64,000 nucleotides of DNA, from contig JAGWTU010000019.1 in assembly GCA_028868825.1 (NCBI GenBank), forward strand, positions 31,657-95,656, written 5' to 3'. The stretch's first letter is position 1; the number at the start of each line of letters is the position of its first letter. The DNA is from Burkholderiales bacterium. Its GTDB lineage: Bacteria > Pseudomonadota > Gammaproteobacteria > Burkholderiales > Burkholderiaceae_C. The notes below the pieces were generated by a model. That model did not search any database. It saw only the letters and a list, made by a program, of their open reading frames with translations, and was not told where the DNA came from. Positions 18,865 to 27,170 of the stretch are shown in pieces. Made by a program: the position numbers and the translations under genes.

Positions 18865-19436
18865 GTGCCCGCCGGCGTCGAGGCGCCGGCCGCGTAGGAG
18901 GTCGGGATGCCGACCGCGGTGACGACGACGCAGTTGCGCGCCGCTGCGTCCGTGCCGACGGCGAAGGTGAACATCACGCCAGCGCCCGCCGCGGGCGAGT
19001 AGCCCTGACGGTTGAAGGTCAGCGCCGGCGCGGCGGCCGCCAGCGTCGAAGTGAAATTGTCCGAACTCGCGTTGGGGTCGGCGCTGGCGCTGGCGACGAT
19101 CGTCGAGGTCGCGGCGGTGAAGGCGATGCCCTGGTAGACGAGCCAGCCGTTGGTCCAGGAGGTGGCGTTGGCGGCGCAGGTCGACGTCGTCGCTGCCGCG
19201 CACAGCGTCACCGGCGCGCCGGTCTGGATCGCGGTCGACCGCGCGAGCTGGATGTCACGGACGAGCGCGCTGGCCCAGGCCTGGCTACGGCTCTGCCTGC
19301 CCAGGCTCTGGAAGCCGGGGGCAGCCAGGCCGAGCATGACGGCGGCGATGGCCAGAACGACCATCAGTTCGATCACCGTGAAGCCGGCGACGGCGACGCG
19401 ACGGCGTGGGAAATGGTTCGGCAATAGGCGTGGCAT
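18858..19436 (-). CDS. fimT: Minor pilin FimT/GspH family
   Basis: First gene of the minor-pilin operon, 192 aa from ATG 19436. Prepilin site VAG|FTVIELMVVLAIAAVMLGLAAPGF, then the GspH/FimT signature ALVRDIQLARSTAIQTGAPVTLC. FimT proteins in some bacteria bind DNA during natural transformation; whether this one does cannot be read from the sequence. A longer reading to 19490 adds an implausible arginine/proline leader. Confidence 0.88.
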   Translation of the reverse strand: MPRLLPNHFPRRRVAVAGFTVIELMVVLAIAAVMLGLAAPGFQSLGRQSRSQAWASALVRDIQLARSTAIQTGAPVTLCAAATTSTCAANATSWTNGWLVYQGIAFTAATSTIVASASADPNASSDNFTSTLAAAAPALTFNRQGYSPAAGAGVMFTFAVGTDAAARNCVVVTAVGIPTSYAAGASTPAGTC

Positions 19437-19557
19437 GTTTGACTTCGAGCGCGGTCGTACCCGGCACGGCCCATCGGGGAGCGGTGCCATGGCACGACTT
19501 CGGCATAGAAATCAATACCTTTAACGCCTTTGGTATAGGTCGTGAGATCCTGACGGT
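19437..19557. other. Upstream region of minor-pilin operon
   Basis: Short region between fimT and the 3' end of lldR. It is more AT-rich than its surroundings and contains an ATACC...GGTAT inverted repeat at 19515-19536. It should contain the fimT operon promoter on the minus strand, but I cannot assign hexamers with confidence. Confidence 0.3.
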
Positions 19558-20325
19558 TCAGGCCCTCCCCGGTACCGCCAGGCGGCGTCGCGCCGTGTCG
19601 AGCCGAGCCTCGACCTTCGCCGACTCGACCATGCTCGCGCGCACGAACTCGATGTGCACGCCCGCGGCCGTGGCCGCCGCCTCGGGGTCGCGCGCATGCA
19701 GCGCCTGCCAGATGGCGCGATGCTGGACGCGGATCTGCCCCCATTGCGCCGGCAGCGCGTGCAGATGGACGAGGTTGCCTTCGATATGGCCGTGGACGAT
19801 GCGCATCAGGCTCGCGCTCAGATGCCCGATGAGCGCGTTGTGCGAGGCCTCGGCGATGGCCTGGTGGAAGGCGACATCCTGGTCGATGCAGGATTCGAGC
19901 TGGTCGCTGTCGTAGGCCGCTTCCATCGCCCCGTAGACCTGGTCGATGCGCGCGAGGTCGGCTTCGGTGGCGCGCTGCGCGGCGAGCAGCGCCGCCTCGC
20001 CCTCGAGCATGTGGCGGAACTCGAGGATGTCGGACTGCAGCGCCGGATGCGCGCGCAGCATGTCCTTCCAGGGATCGACGAAGGCCGATTCGAGCCGGTC
20101 GGTGACGAGCGTGCCGCCGCCGTGGCGCGTCACGAGCAGCCCCTTGGAGACCAGCTTCTGGATGGCCTCGCGCAGCGAAGGCCGCGAGACACCGAGCTCG
20201 GCGGCGAGCGCGCGTTCGGCAGGCAGGCGGTCGCCGGGCTTCAGCGAGCCCTCGAGGATGCGCGTCTCGAGGTCGCCGGCGACGATGTCGGCGAGCCGGG
20301 CGGGGGCGTTCAGGTTGCGGTTCAT
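19558..20325 (-). CDS. lldR: GntR/FadR-family regulator, LldR-like
   Basis: Regulator of 255 aa. N-terminal winged helix about 10-80 (LETRILEGSLKPGDRLPAERALAAELGVSRPSLREA) and C-terminal FCD ligand domain about 95-235, with metal-site residues in the D..FH.....H and H.....AL patterns. It is divergent from the D-lactate dehydrogenase and lactate permease genes, the classic lldR position. Its own start is 10 bp downstream of a perfect ACTGGTC-A-GACCAGT palindrome, and a second TGGT-N3-ACCA site lies at the dld promoter, so lactate-relieved repression of both sides is likely. It could respond to another 2-hydroxy acid such as glycolate. Confidence 0.85.
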   Translation of the reverse strand: MNRNLNAPARLADIVAGDLETRILEGSLKPGDRLPAERALAAELGVSRPSLREAIQKLVSKGLLVTRHGGGTLVTDRLESAFVDPWKDMLRAHPALQSDILEFRHMLEGEAALLAAQRATEADLARIDQVYGAMEAAYDSDQLESCIDQDVAFHQAIAEASHNALIGHLSASLMRIVHGHIEGNLVHLHALPAQWGQIRVQHRAIWQALHARDPEAAATAAGVHIEFVRASMVESAKVEARLDTARRRLAVPGRA

Positions 20326-20335
20326 GCGTTCGGAT

Positions 20336-20350
20336 ACTGGTCAGACCAGT
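20336..20350. promoter_or_regulatory. LldR/FadR-type operator O1
   Basis: ACTGGTCAGACCAGT, a perfect 7-1-7 palindrome with the TGGT-N3-ACCA core typical of FadR-subfamily regulators. It lies just downstream of a TATGAT -10 box on the minus strand, covering the expected lldR start point; this suggests autorepression. Confidence 0.8.
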
Positions 20351-20354
20351 TCTC

Positions 20355-20360
20355 ATCATA
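20355..20360 (-). promoter_or_regulatory. -10 box of lldR
   Basis: TATGAT on the minus strand, 30 bp from the lldR ATG. The hexamer 17 bp further upstream (CTCTGG) is a poor -35, so the promoter may be weak. Confidence 0.5.
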
Positions 20361-20420
20361 CGGAATCAGGGCCTCATCCAGAGGCGCCGAGTGGCATTGA
20401 AATTTAATTGTTACCAGCAA

Positions 20421-20449
20421 TTGACACGACCCTTCTGCGAAGGTAGATT
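20421..20449 (+). promoter_or_regulatory. Sigma-70 promoter of the lactate operon
   Basis: TTGACA (20421-20426), 17-bp spacer, TAGATT (20444-20449). A near-consensus promoter in an AT-rich pocket. The predicted start, around 20456, is immediately followed by operator O2. Confidence 0.8.
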
Positions 20450-20458
20450 CTCGTCCCT

Positions 20459-20473
20459 AGTGGTCTTACCACT
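20459..20473. promoter_or_regulatory. LldR/FadR-type operator O2
   Basis: AGTGGTCTTACCACT, palindrome with TGGT-N3-ACCA core, about 10 bp after the -10 box of the lactate promoter and 123 bp centre-to-centre from O1. Position fits steric block of transcription and possible looping to O1. Confidence 0.78.
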
Positions 20474-20507
20474 TTACCAAGAACGCAAAACGATTCAGGA
20501 GACAACC

Positions 20508-20558
20508 GTGAAAGTCCGCGGCCTGAGAAATTCCCAGCTCCGTCGGAGCCGGTCATGA
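20508..20558 (+). CDS. 16-codon leader frame coupled to dld
   Basis: GTG at 20508 is preceded by a strong AGGAGA site and opens a frame of 16 codons (MKVRGLRNSQLRRSRS) whose TGA overlaps the dld ATG (ATGA). The dld ATG has no clear ribosome site of its own, so coupling through this leader is plausible. The same ribosome-site phrase AGGAGACAACC occurs before lctP. It may be a remnant of another gene start rather than a functional peptide. Confidence 0.4.
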   Translation: MKVRGLRNSQLRRSRS

Positions 20559-23398
20559 GCGCGCCGGGCCGCTCCCAAGCGCCCATACCGGAGCCCTTCA
20601 AGGGCGAAGGTACCCCAGTCAGCGCGCTTGCCAGCGCCTTGGCGCGCGTGCTGCCGCCGGCGCGGCTCGTCACCGACGAGTTGCGGCGGCTGGCCTACGG
20701 CACCGACGCGAGCTTCTACCGGCTCGTGCCGCAGGCCGTCGCCATCGTCGACGACGACGACGAACTGCGCGCCGTGCTTGCCGCGGCGCGCGCGCAGGGC
20801 GCCTCGGTGACCTTCCGCGCCGCCGGCACCAGCCTGTCGGGGCAGGCGATCACCGACGCGCTGCTCGTGCTCAGCGGCGAGGGCTATGCGCATTGCGAGA
20901 TCGCGGACGGCGGCGCGCTGGTGCGCGTCGGGCCGTCGATGATCGGCGCGGCGGTCAACGCGCGGCTGGCGCCCTGGGGCCGCAAGATCGGTCCCGACCC
21001 GGCGTCGATCCACGCCTGCAAGATCGGCGGCATCGCCGCCAACAACGCCTCCGGGATGTGCTGCGGCACGGCGCAGAACAGCTACCGCACGCTGGCCGGC
21101 ATGCGCGTGATGCTCGCCGACGGCACGCTGCTCGACACCGAGGACGCCGCCAGCCGCGCCGCCTTCGCGCGCAGCCATGGTCCGCTGCTCGACGCGCTCG
21201 CGGCGCTGGGCCGCGCGACGCGCGCCGACACGGCGCTGGCCGAGCGCATCCGGCGCAAGTACCGCATCAAGAACACGACCGGCTACAGCCTCAACGCGCT
21301 CGTCGATTTCGAGGACCCGATCGAGATCCTCGCGCACCTGATGATCGGCAGCGAAGGCACGCTGGGCTTCATCTCGCGCATCAGCTACGCCACCGTCGCC
21401 GACGACCCCTGCAAGGCGAGCGCACTGGTCTTCTTCCCGCGTCTCGCCGAGGCCTGCGCGGCGGTGATGAAGTTGAAGCCCGAGCCGGTCTCGGCCGTCG
21501 AGCTGCTCGACCGGCCGGCGCTGCGGTCGGTCGAGAACCAGCCCGGGCTGCCGGCCTCGATGAAGACGCTGGGCGTCGACGCCGCGGCGCTGCTCGTCGA
21601 GGTGCGCGCGCAGACCGCGGCGGCGCTGGAGATCAAGATCGCCGCCGCGCTGGCCGCGATCGCCGCGATCGAGACGGTCCTGCCGCCGCAGTTCTCGACC
21701 GACCCCGACACTTGCGAGATGTACTGGAAGGTGCGCAAGGGCACCTTCCCCTCGGTCGGCGCGATGCGCCGCACCGGCACGACGGTGATCATCGAGGACG
21801 TCGCGTTCCCGATCGAGTCGCTGGCCGCGGCGACGCTGGATCTGCAGGCGCTGCTGCGCGAGCATGGCTACGCCGAGGCGATCATCTTCGGCCATGCGCT
21901 CGAAGGCAATCTGCACTTCGTCTTCACGCAGGACTTCGGCAGCGCCGCCGAGGTCCAGCGCTACGCGCGCTTCATGGACGCCGTGGGCCGGCTCGTCATC
22001 GGCAAGTACGACGGCTCGCTCAAGGCCGAGCATGGCACCGGGCGCAACATGGCGCCCTACGTCGAGCTCGAATGGGGTCGCGACGCGATGGCGCTGATGC
22101 GGCGCATCAAGTCGCTGTTCGACCCCGAGGGGCTGCTGAACCCGGGCGTCATCCTCAACGACGACCCGCAGGCGCACCTGAAGAACCTCAAGCCGATGCC
22201 GGCGGCCGAGGCGATCGTCGACCGCTGCATCGAATGCGGCTTCTGCGAGCCGCTGTGCCCGTCGCATGGCCTGACGCTGTCGCCGCGCCAGCGCATCGTC
22301 GGCTGGCGCGAGGTCTCGCGGCGCACCGCCGCGGGCGAGGCCGCGGGCGAACTCGGCGATGCCTATGTCTACCAGGGCCTGGAGACCTGCGCCGGCTGCG
22401 GCCTGTGCTCGACGGCCTGCCCGGTCGGCATCAACACCGGCGACCTCACGCGCTTGCTGCGCAGCCGCCGCCATGGCGACGGCGCGCGCGCCGTCGGCGG
22501 CGCCGTGCAGCGGCATTTCGGCGCCGTCGCGGGTGCGGCGCGGATCGGCATCGCCGCCGGCCATCTCGCGGCCGCGGCGGTCGGCGGCGAGCGGCTGGCG
22601 CGGCTGACGGGCGGACTCTGGAAGCCGACGATGCCGCGCCCCGGCGCCAATGCCATGCAGCCCGCGACCGCGGCCGGTGATCCGGTGGTCTATTTCCCGA
22701 CCTGCGCCGGCCGCATCTTCGGGCCCAACGAGCGCGGCGAACGCCAGCTCGCCGATGTCGTCGTCGAACTCATGCAGCGCGCCGGCTACGCGCCGCGCCT
22801 GCCCGCCGGTCACGAGCGGCTGTGCTGCGGGCTGATGATGGCCAGCAAGGGCCTGCCCGAACAGGCCGATGCGATGTCGGACGCGCTCGTTGCGGCGCTG
22901 CTCGCGGCGGCCGACGACGGCCGCGGCGGGAAGTTGACCGTGGTGATGGACGCCAGCTCGTGCACGGCGCGCATGCGCAAGCGCCTCGCCGGCCAGCTCG
23001 AAGTGCTCGACTTCCACGAGTTCGCGCTGCACCGCCTGTTGCCGCGGCTGCAAGTCCGGCGCCGGCCCGGGGCGCTGGCGCTGCACGTCAACTGCAGCGT
23101 GCGCCGCGACGCCACCGACGACGCGCTGCGTGCACTCGTCGCCGCCTGCGCCGAGCAGGTCATCGAGCCGGCCGGCGTCGGCTGCTGCGGCTTCGCCGGC
23201 GACCGCGGCTTCGTCGTCCCCGAACTCAACCACCATGCCCTGCGGCGACTGAACGACGAATTGCCGTCGGCCTGCTGCGCCGGCGTGTCGACGAATCGCA
23301 CCTGCGAGATCGGCCTCACCGACCACAGCGGACGGCCATACCGCTCGGTGGCCTATCTGCTCGAGGAATGCAGCCGCGCGACAGCGGCTGCGCATTGA
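20555..23398 (+). CDS. dld: FAD/Fe-S D-lactate dehydrogenase (GlcD-GlcF-like fusion)
   Basis: Single 947-aa flavoprotein oxidising D-lactate (or a related 2-hydroxy acid) to the keto acid with electrons going to the respiratory chain. Domains in order: FAD-binding PCMH type about 50-280 (FRAAGTSLSGQAIT, GPDPASIHACKIGGIAANNASG), FAD-linked oxidase C-terminal domain about 280-540 (GHALEGNLHFVF, EHGTGRNMAPY, LFDPEGLLNPG), two 4Fe-4S motifs (CIECGFCEPLCP and CAGCGLCSTACP) about 555-630, then CCG-type domains (ERLCCGLMMAS, GVGCCGFAGDRGF). The arrangement matches Pseudomonas-type Dld-II. First gene after the LldR-controlled promoter, followed by lactate permease; glycolate oxidase activity is a less likely alternative. 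Confidence 0.9.
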   Translation: MSAPGRSQAPIPEPFKGEGTPVSALASALARVLPPARLVTDELRRLAYGTDASFYRLVPQAVAIVDDDDELRAVLAAARAQGASVTFRAAGTSLSGQAITDALLVLSGEGYAHCEIADGGALVRVGPSMIGAAVNARLAPWGRKIGPDPASIHACKIGGIAANNASGMCCGTAQNSYRTLAGMRVMLADGTLLDTEDAASRAAFARSHGPLLDALAALGRATRADTALAERIRRKYRIKNTTGYSLNALVDFEDPIEILAHLMIGSEGTLGFISRISYATVADDPCKASALVFFPRLAEACAAVMKLKPEPVSAVELLDRPALRSVENQPGLPASMKTLGVDAAALLVEVRAQTAAALEIKIAAALAAIAAIETVLPPQFSTDPDTCEMYWKVRKGTFPSVGAMRRTGTTVIIEDVAFPIESLAAATLDLQALLREHGYAEAIIFGHALEGNLHFVFTQDFGSAAEVQRYARFMDAVGRLVIGKYDGSLKAEHGTGRNMAPYVELEWGRDAMALMRRIKSLFDPEGLLNPGVILNDDPQAHLKNLKPMPAAEAIVDRCIECGFCEPLCPSHGLTLSPRQRIVGWREVSRRTAAGEAAGELGDAYVYQGLETCAGCGLCSTACPVGINTGDLTRLLRSRRHGDGARAVGGAVQRHFGAVAGAARIGIAAGHLAAAAVGGERLARLTGGLWKPTMPRPGANAMQPATAAGDPVVYFPTCAGRIFGPNERGERQLADVVVELMQRAGYAPRLPAGHERLCCGLMMASKGLPEQADAMSDALVAALLAAADDGRGGKLTVVMDASSCTARMRKRLAGQLEVLDFHEFALHRLLPRLQVRRRPGALALHVNCSVRRDATDDALRALVAACAEQVIEPAGVGCCGFAGDRGFVVPELNHHALRRLNDELPSACCAGVSTNRTCEIGLTDHSGRPYRSVAYLLEECSRATAAAH

Positions 23399-23430
23399 TC
23401 ACCCGTTCCACATACCCCCAGGAGACAACC

Positions 23431-25089
23431 ATGGTCTGGCAACAAGGTTACGACCCACTGCACAACATGCTGTTCTCGACCCTGCTCGCGGCGATACCCG
23501 TCGTCGTGATGCTGGTCGGGCTCGGCTTCCTGCACCTCAAGGCCCATATCGCCGCCGGCGCGGGCCTGCTGGCGGCGATCCTGATCGCCATCATCGGTTT
23601 CGGCATGCCGTCGGAGATGGCGCTCAAGGCCGCCTTCCTCGGCGGCCTCACCGGGCTGATGCCGATCGGCTGGATCGTGCTGAACATCATCTTCCTGCAC
23701 CAGCTGACCGAGCAGAACGGTTCGTTCAAGGTGCTGCAGAACTCGATCGGCACGATCACGCGCGACCGCCGGCTGCAACTGCTGCTGATCGCCTTCGCCT
23801 TTGGCGCCTTCTTCGAGGGCGCGGCCGGCTTCGGCACGCCGGTGGCGGTGACGGCGGCGATCCTCATCGGCCTCGGTTTCTCGCCGCTGGCGGCCTCGGG
23901 GCTGACGCTGATCGCGAATACCGCGCCGGTGGCCTTCGGCGCGCTCGGCACGCCGGTGATCACGCTGGCCAAGGTGCATGGCTACGACGTCATGAAGCTC
24001 ACGGCGATGATCGGCACCCAGCTCGCGTTCTTCTCGCTGCTGGTGCCGTTCTGGCTCGTCTGGGCCTTCGCCGGGCGCAAGGGCATGATGCAGGTCTGGC
24101 CGGCGATCCTCGTCACCGCCGTCAGCTTCGCGGTGCCCGAATACCTGGTCTCGCATTACATGGGGCCCGAGCTCGTCGGCATCATCTCGGCGATCTGCTC
24201 GATGACGGCGCTGGTGGCGTTCCTGCGCGTGTGGCAGCCGGCCGAGGTCTGGACCTCCGTCTCGCTCAAGGGTCACAAGGAAGACGCACCGGCGCCGGTG
24301 GCCGCGCCGGCCGCCAGCTACGCCAGGCGCGAGATCGTCCTCGCCTGGATGCCCTGGCTCATCCTGACGCTGTTCGTCTTCATCTGGGGCCTGCCGCAGG
24401 TCAAGGCCTTCTGCAACGGCATCTTCGCGCCCTCGTTCCCGATCGCCGGCCTCGACAAGATGGTCGAGAAGGTCGCCCCCGCCGTGCACCAGCCGACCAA
24501 GGAGGGTGCGGTCTATGTCTTCGGCCTGCTGTCGGCCACCGGCACCGGCATCTTCATCGCCGCGCTCGTCAGCGGGCTGGCGATGAAGGTCGGGCTGGGC
24601 AAGATCTTCGCGACCTACGGCCGCACGATCTGGCTCGTTCGCTATTCGCTGGCGACGATCGTGCTGATGCTCGGATTGGGCACGCTGACGCGCTATTCGG
24701 GACTCGACACGACGCTGGGCCTGGCCTTCGCGACGACGGGCGTCTTCTATCCCTTCTTCGGCACCCTGATGGGCTGGCTGGGCGTCGCGCTGACCGGATC
24801 GGACACGGCGAGCAACGTGCTCTTCGGTGGCATGCAGAAGGTCGCCGCGGACCAGCTCGGACTCTCGCCCAACCTGATGGGCGCGGCCAACAGCTCGGGC
24901 GGCGTGATGGGCAAGATGATCGATGCGCAGTCCATCGTCGTCGCCTCGACGGCGACACGCTGGTTCAATCACGAGGGCGACATCCTGCGCTACGTGTTCT
25001 TCCATTCGATCGGATTGGCCGCGCTCGTCGGCATCCTGGTGACGCTGCAGGCCTATGTGTTCCCGTTCACGGAACTCGTGATCAAGTAG
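23431..25089 (+). CDS. lldP: L-lactate permease
   Basis: LctP-family inner-membrane lactate transporter, 552 aa with about 12-14 membrane segments. Family features visible include FGAFFEGAAGFGTPVAVTAA, ANTAPVAFGALGTPV and LTGSDTASNVLFGGMQ, where the last is close to invariant in the family. ATG 23431 follows AGGAGACAACC at good spacing. It is 32 bp after dld and certainly in the same operon; it would bring in lactate (and glycolate) for Dld. Confidence 0.95.
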   Translation: MVWQQGYDPLHNMLFSTLLAAIPVVVMLVGLGFLHLKAHIAAGAGLLAAILIAIIGFGMPSEMALKAAFLGGLTGLMPIGWIVLNIIFLHQLTEQNGSFKVLQNSIGTITRDRRLQLLLIAFAFGAFFEGAAGFGTPVAVTAAILIGLGFSPLAASGLTLIANTAPVAFGALGTPVITLAKVHGYDVMKLTAMIGTQLAFFSLLVPFWLVWAFAGRKGMMQVWPAILVTAVSFAVPEYLVSHYMGPELVGIISAICSMTALVAFLRVWQPAEVWTSVSLKGHKEDAPAPVAAPAASYARREIVLAWMPWLILTLFVFIWGLPQVKAFCNGIFAPSFPIAGLDKMVEKVAPAVHQPTKEGAVYVFGLLSATGTGIFIAALVSGLAMKVGLGKIFATYGRTIWLVRYSLATIVLMLGLGTLTRYSGLDTTLGLAFATTGVFYPFFGTLMGWLGVALTGSDTASNVLFGGMQKVAADQLGLSPNLMGAANSSGGVMGKMIDAQSIVVASTATRWFNHEGDILRYVFFHSIGLAALVGILVTLQAYVFPFTELVIK

Positions 25090-25174
25090 CCCTGCGACTG
25101 CCCGCCCCGGCGGGCGCCACCTACACTCATGCGATAGCGTGGCGTGCAGGAACGCGCCGGGGAGGCGGGTCTTG

Positions 25175-25522
25175 GTGAAGTGGGTTCTGGCCGGGGTCGT
25201 CCTGGCCCTGGTCGCCACCCTGGCGGTCTGGCGCTGGCACGGGTCGCCGCCTTGGCCGGCGGGGCTCGGCGCGTCGCTCGCGGCACAGTCGGCGGCGCTG
25301 CACAAATGCCTGGCCGCCGGCCGCCCCGTCCTCTACACCGCCGACGCCTGCCCCGCCGGCAGCCGTGAGGCCGCGGTGCAGGGCGCCGTGACGGTCCTGC
25401 CGGCGGCGCCGCAGCCGGCGGCCGCGGCGGCGAGCGCGCCGCCCCATGTGCGCGATCGGCTCGTCGGCCCCGATCCGGGCGACCTGCGTGACAAGCGCAT
25501 GGACGCGATCATCGGCCGATGA
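25175..25522 (+). CDS. Membrane-anchored small protein, DUF4124-like pattern
   Basis: Protein of 115 aa with an N-terminal membrane segment (KWVLAGVVLALVATLAVW) and an exported remainder. The segment HKCLAAGRPVLYTADACPAGSRE resembles the KC...G...Y....CP.G pattern of DUF4124-type periplasmic proteins, where the two cysteines probably pair. A Pro/Ala linker and a charged tail follow. GTG 25175 (or TTG 25172) follows GGAGG at 25161; the longer reading from 25139 lacks a ribosome site. The stop overlaps the next gene by 4 bp (ATGA), suggesting a joint role. Function unknown. Confidence 0.6.
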   Translation: MKWVLAGVVLALVATLAVWRWHGSPPWPAGLGASLAAQSAALHKCLAAGRPVLYTADACPAGSREAAVQGAVTVLPAAPQPAAAAASAPPHVRDRLVGPDPGDLRDKRMDAIIGR

Positions 25523-27051
25523 AGCGCGAAGACCCCGATCCGCGGCCGCCCGCGGCTTCCACGCGCGACGCGCTCGCGGCGCAATGGCGCGGCGCCTGGC
25601 CGCTGCGCGCGAGCCTTGTCGTGGCCTTCGGGTTGCCGGTCGTCCTGCTCGCGCTGTTCGTCGATGCGCTGGCCTGCTGGATCGAGATCGGCGGCGGCGG
25701 CCTGCGCGGGGCCGCTGCCTTGCTGCTGCTGGCCTGGCCGGCGCTCGCCGCGGTCGCCGTCTGGGGCGGCGTCGGTGCCTGGCGCGCGGCCGCCGCGCAC
25801 CCCGAGCGCATCGGCGCCGGGCTGCGCAAGGCGCTGGCGCGGGGTGCGATCGCGGTCGCCGGCTGCACGTTGCTGGTGGCCGCGGCGGCGACCTTCGTGC
25901 CGCGGCTGGGCGGCTATTTCGGGCTGCTCGCGGGGCACGATCCGCGAGGCCGCGTCGACGCGGCGATGTCCGAGGGCGGCCGCATCCTGCGCCTGCACGG
26001 GCACCTGGGCCAGGGCGACGCCGACCGCGTCGCATCGCTGCTCGCCGCCAACCCGGCGGTCTACCTGGTCGAACTCGACATGCCCGGGGCTCGCCACGGC
26101 GAGGCGCTGCGGGTTGCCGACGCCGTGCGGTCGCACCGCCTGCAGACGCGCGTCGTCGGCTTCTGCGCCGAGGCCTGCGTCATCGTCTTCCTCGCCGGCC
26201 AGGAGCGGCAGGCGATGCCGGGCGCGAAGCTCGGCCTGCACCGGCTCGCCAGCGGCGCGGCCAATCCGCTCTTCGAGCTCGCGCTGCGGCGCTGGCAGGC
26301 TTCGGCCTACGGCAGCGCCGGCTTGCCGCCGCGCTTCGTCGCCAATATGCAGGGCACCTCGCCGCGCGCGATCTGGCGGCCCGAGACCGATGAACTGGCC
26401 GAAGCGGGGCTGATCGGCGTCGCCGGGCTGCCCTACGACATCGCGCTGCCGCCTGCGCCGGGGGCGCGCGGCGACGAGTACCTCGCCGCGCTGACGGCGA
26501 CGCCGGCCTGGCGCGCGATCGACCGGCGCTACCCGGGCTCGATCGCCGAGGCCGCTGCGCGCATGGCGGCGGCCGCGGCCGGCGGTGCCGACGCGGCGGC
26601 GGTGCAGGTCGCCGGCCAGCGTGTCGTCGAGACGCTGCTGCCGCGCCTGCTACACGATGCCGGTGAACCGCTGCGCAGCCGCTACGTCGACCTGCTGGCC
26701 GACCAGCTGGCCGCCGCGGCCGATCCCGCGCCCTGCCGTGCCGTGCTCGCCGGCGACGCCGCGGCGCGGCGCGCGCTGCCGCCGGCGCTGACCGCAGGCG
26801 AGGCCGCCTGGCTGGCCGAGGCGGCGCGCTTGAACCCGCCCGAACCGCCGCGTCCGCTCAGGCCGATCGAGCGCGAGGTGCTCGGCCATGCGCTGAGTCC
26901 GCGCGCGGCGGCCGAACTGCCGGCGCTGCGCCGGCTCGCCGGCGGCGACGCCGCCGTCTGCGCCAGGGCGCGGCGCGTGCTGGCCGCCGTCCAGGCGCTG
27001 TTGCCCGGCGAGCGGCGCCTGGCGGTGCGCGCGCTGTTCGAGGGCGGCTGA
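25519..27051 (+). CDS. Membrane protein with ClpP/crotonase-like periplasmic domain
   Basis: Protein of 510 aa. About three membrane segments lie within residues 31-130 (ASLVVAFGLPVVLLALFV, AALLLLAWPALAAVAVW, GAIAVAGCTLLVAAAATF). After them residues about 155-310 follow the COG3904 predicted-periplasmic-protein pattern: LHGHLGQGDADRVASLLAAN, RTRVVGFCAEACVIVFLAG, GAKLGLHRL. This fold is ClpP-like, but the serine of the usual nucleophile motif is replaced (CAEACV), so protease activity is doubtful. The C-terminal 180 residues are alanine-rich helices. Coupled to the preceding small exported protein. Confidence 0.6.
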   Translation: MKREDPDPRPPAASTRDALAAQWRGAWPLRASLVVAFGLPVVLLALFVDALACWIEIGGGGLRGAAALLLLAWPALAAVAVWGGVGAWRAAAAHPERIGAGLRKALARGAIAVAGCTLLVAAAATFVPRLGGYFGLLAGHDPRGRVDAAMSEGGRILRLHGHLGQGDADRVASLLAANPAVYLVELDMPGARHGEALRVADAVRSHRLQTRVVGFCAEACVIVFLAGQERQAMPGAKLGLHRLASGAANPLFELALRRWQASAYGSAGLPPRFVANMQGTSPRAIWRPETDELAEAGLIGVAGLPYDIALPPAPGARGDEYLAALTATPAWRAIDRRYPGSIAEAAARMAAAAAGGADAAAVQVAGQRVVETLLPRLLHDAGEPLRSRYVDLLADQLAAAADPAPCRAVLAGDAAARRALPPALTAGEAAWLAEAARLNPPEPPRPLRPIEREVLGHALSPRAAAELPALRRLAGGDAAVCARARRVLAAVQALLPGERRLAVRALFEGG

Positions 27052-27170
27052 CCGGCGACTTGGGGGGCGCGCCGATCAGCGGGTTGTTGCGCATGCGCGG
27101 GCCGCCCGGGGTCGCCTACAGTGCGAGGACGACGCCGCGACGGCGCTGCAGCACCCGGATGGAGGATGCC

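Noticed and set aside
20495..23395. Long antisense frame opposite dld (966 codons)
   Set aside because: High-GC genomes give long mirror frames opposite real genes. This one is rich in Arg/Ala/His with no domain, and dld on the other strand has intact motifs.
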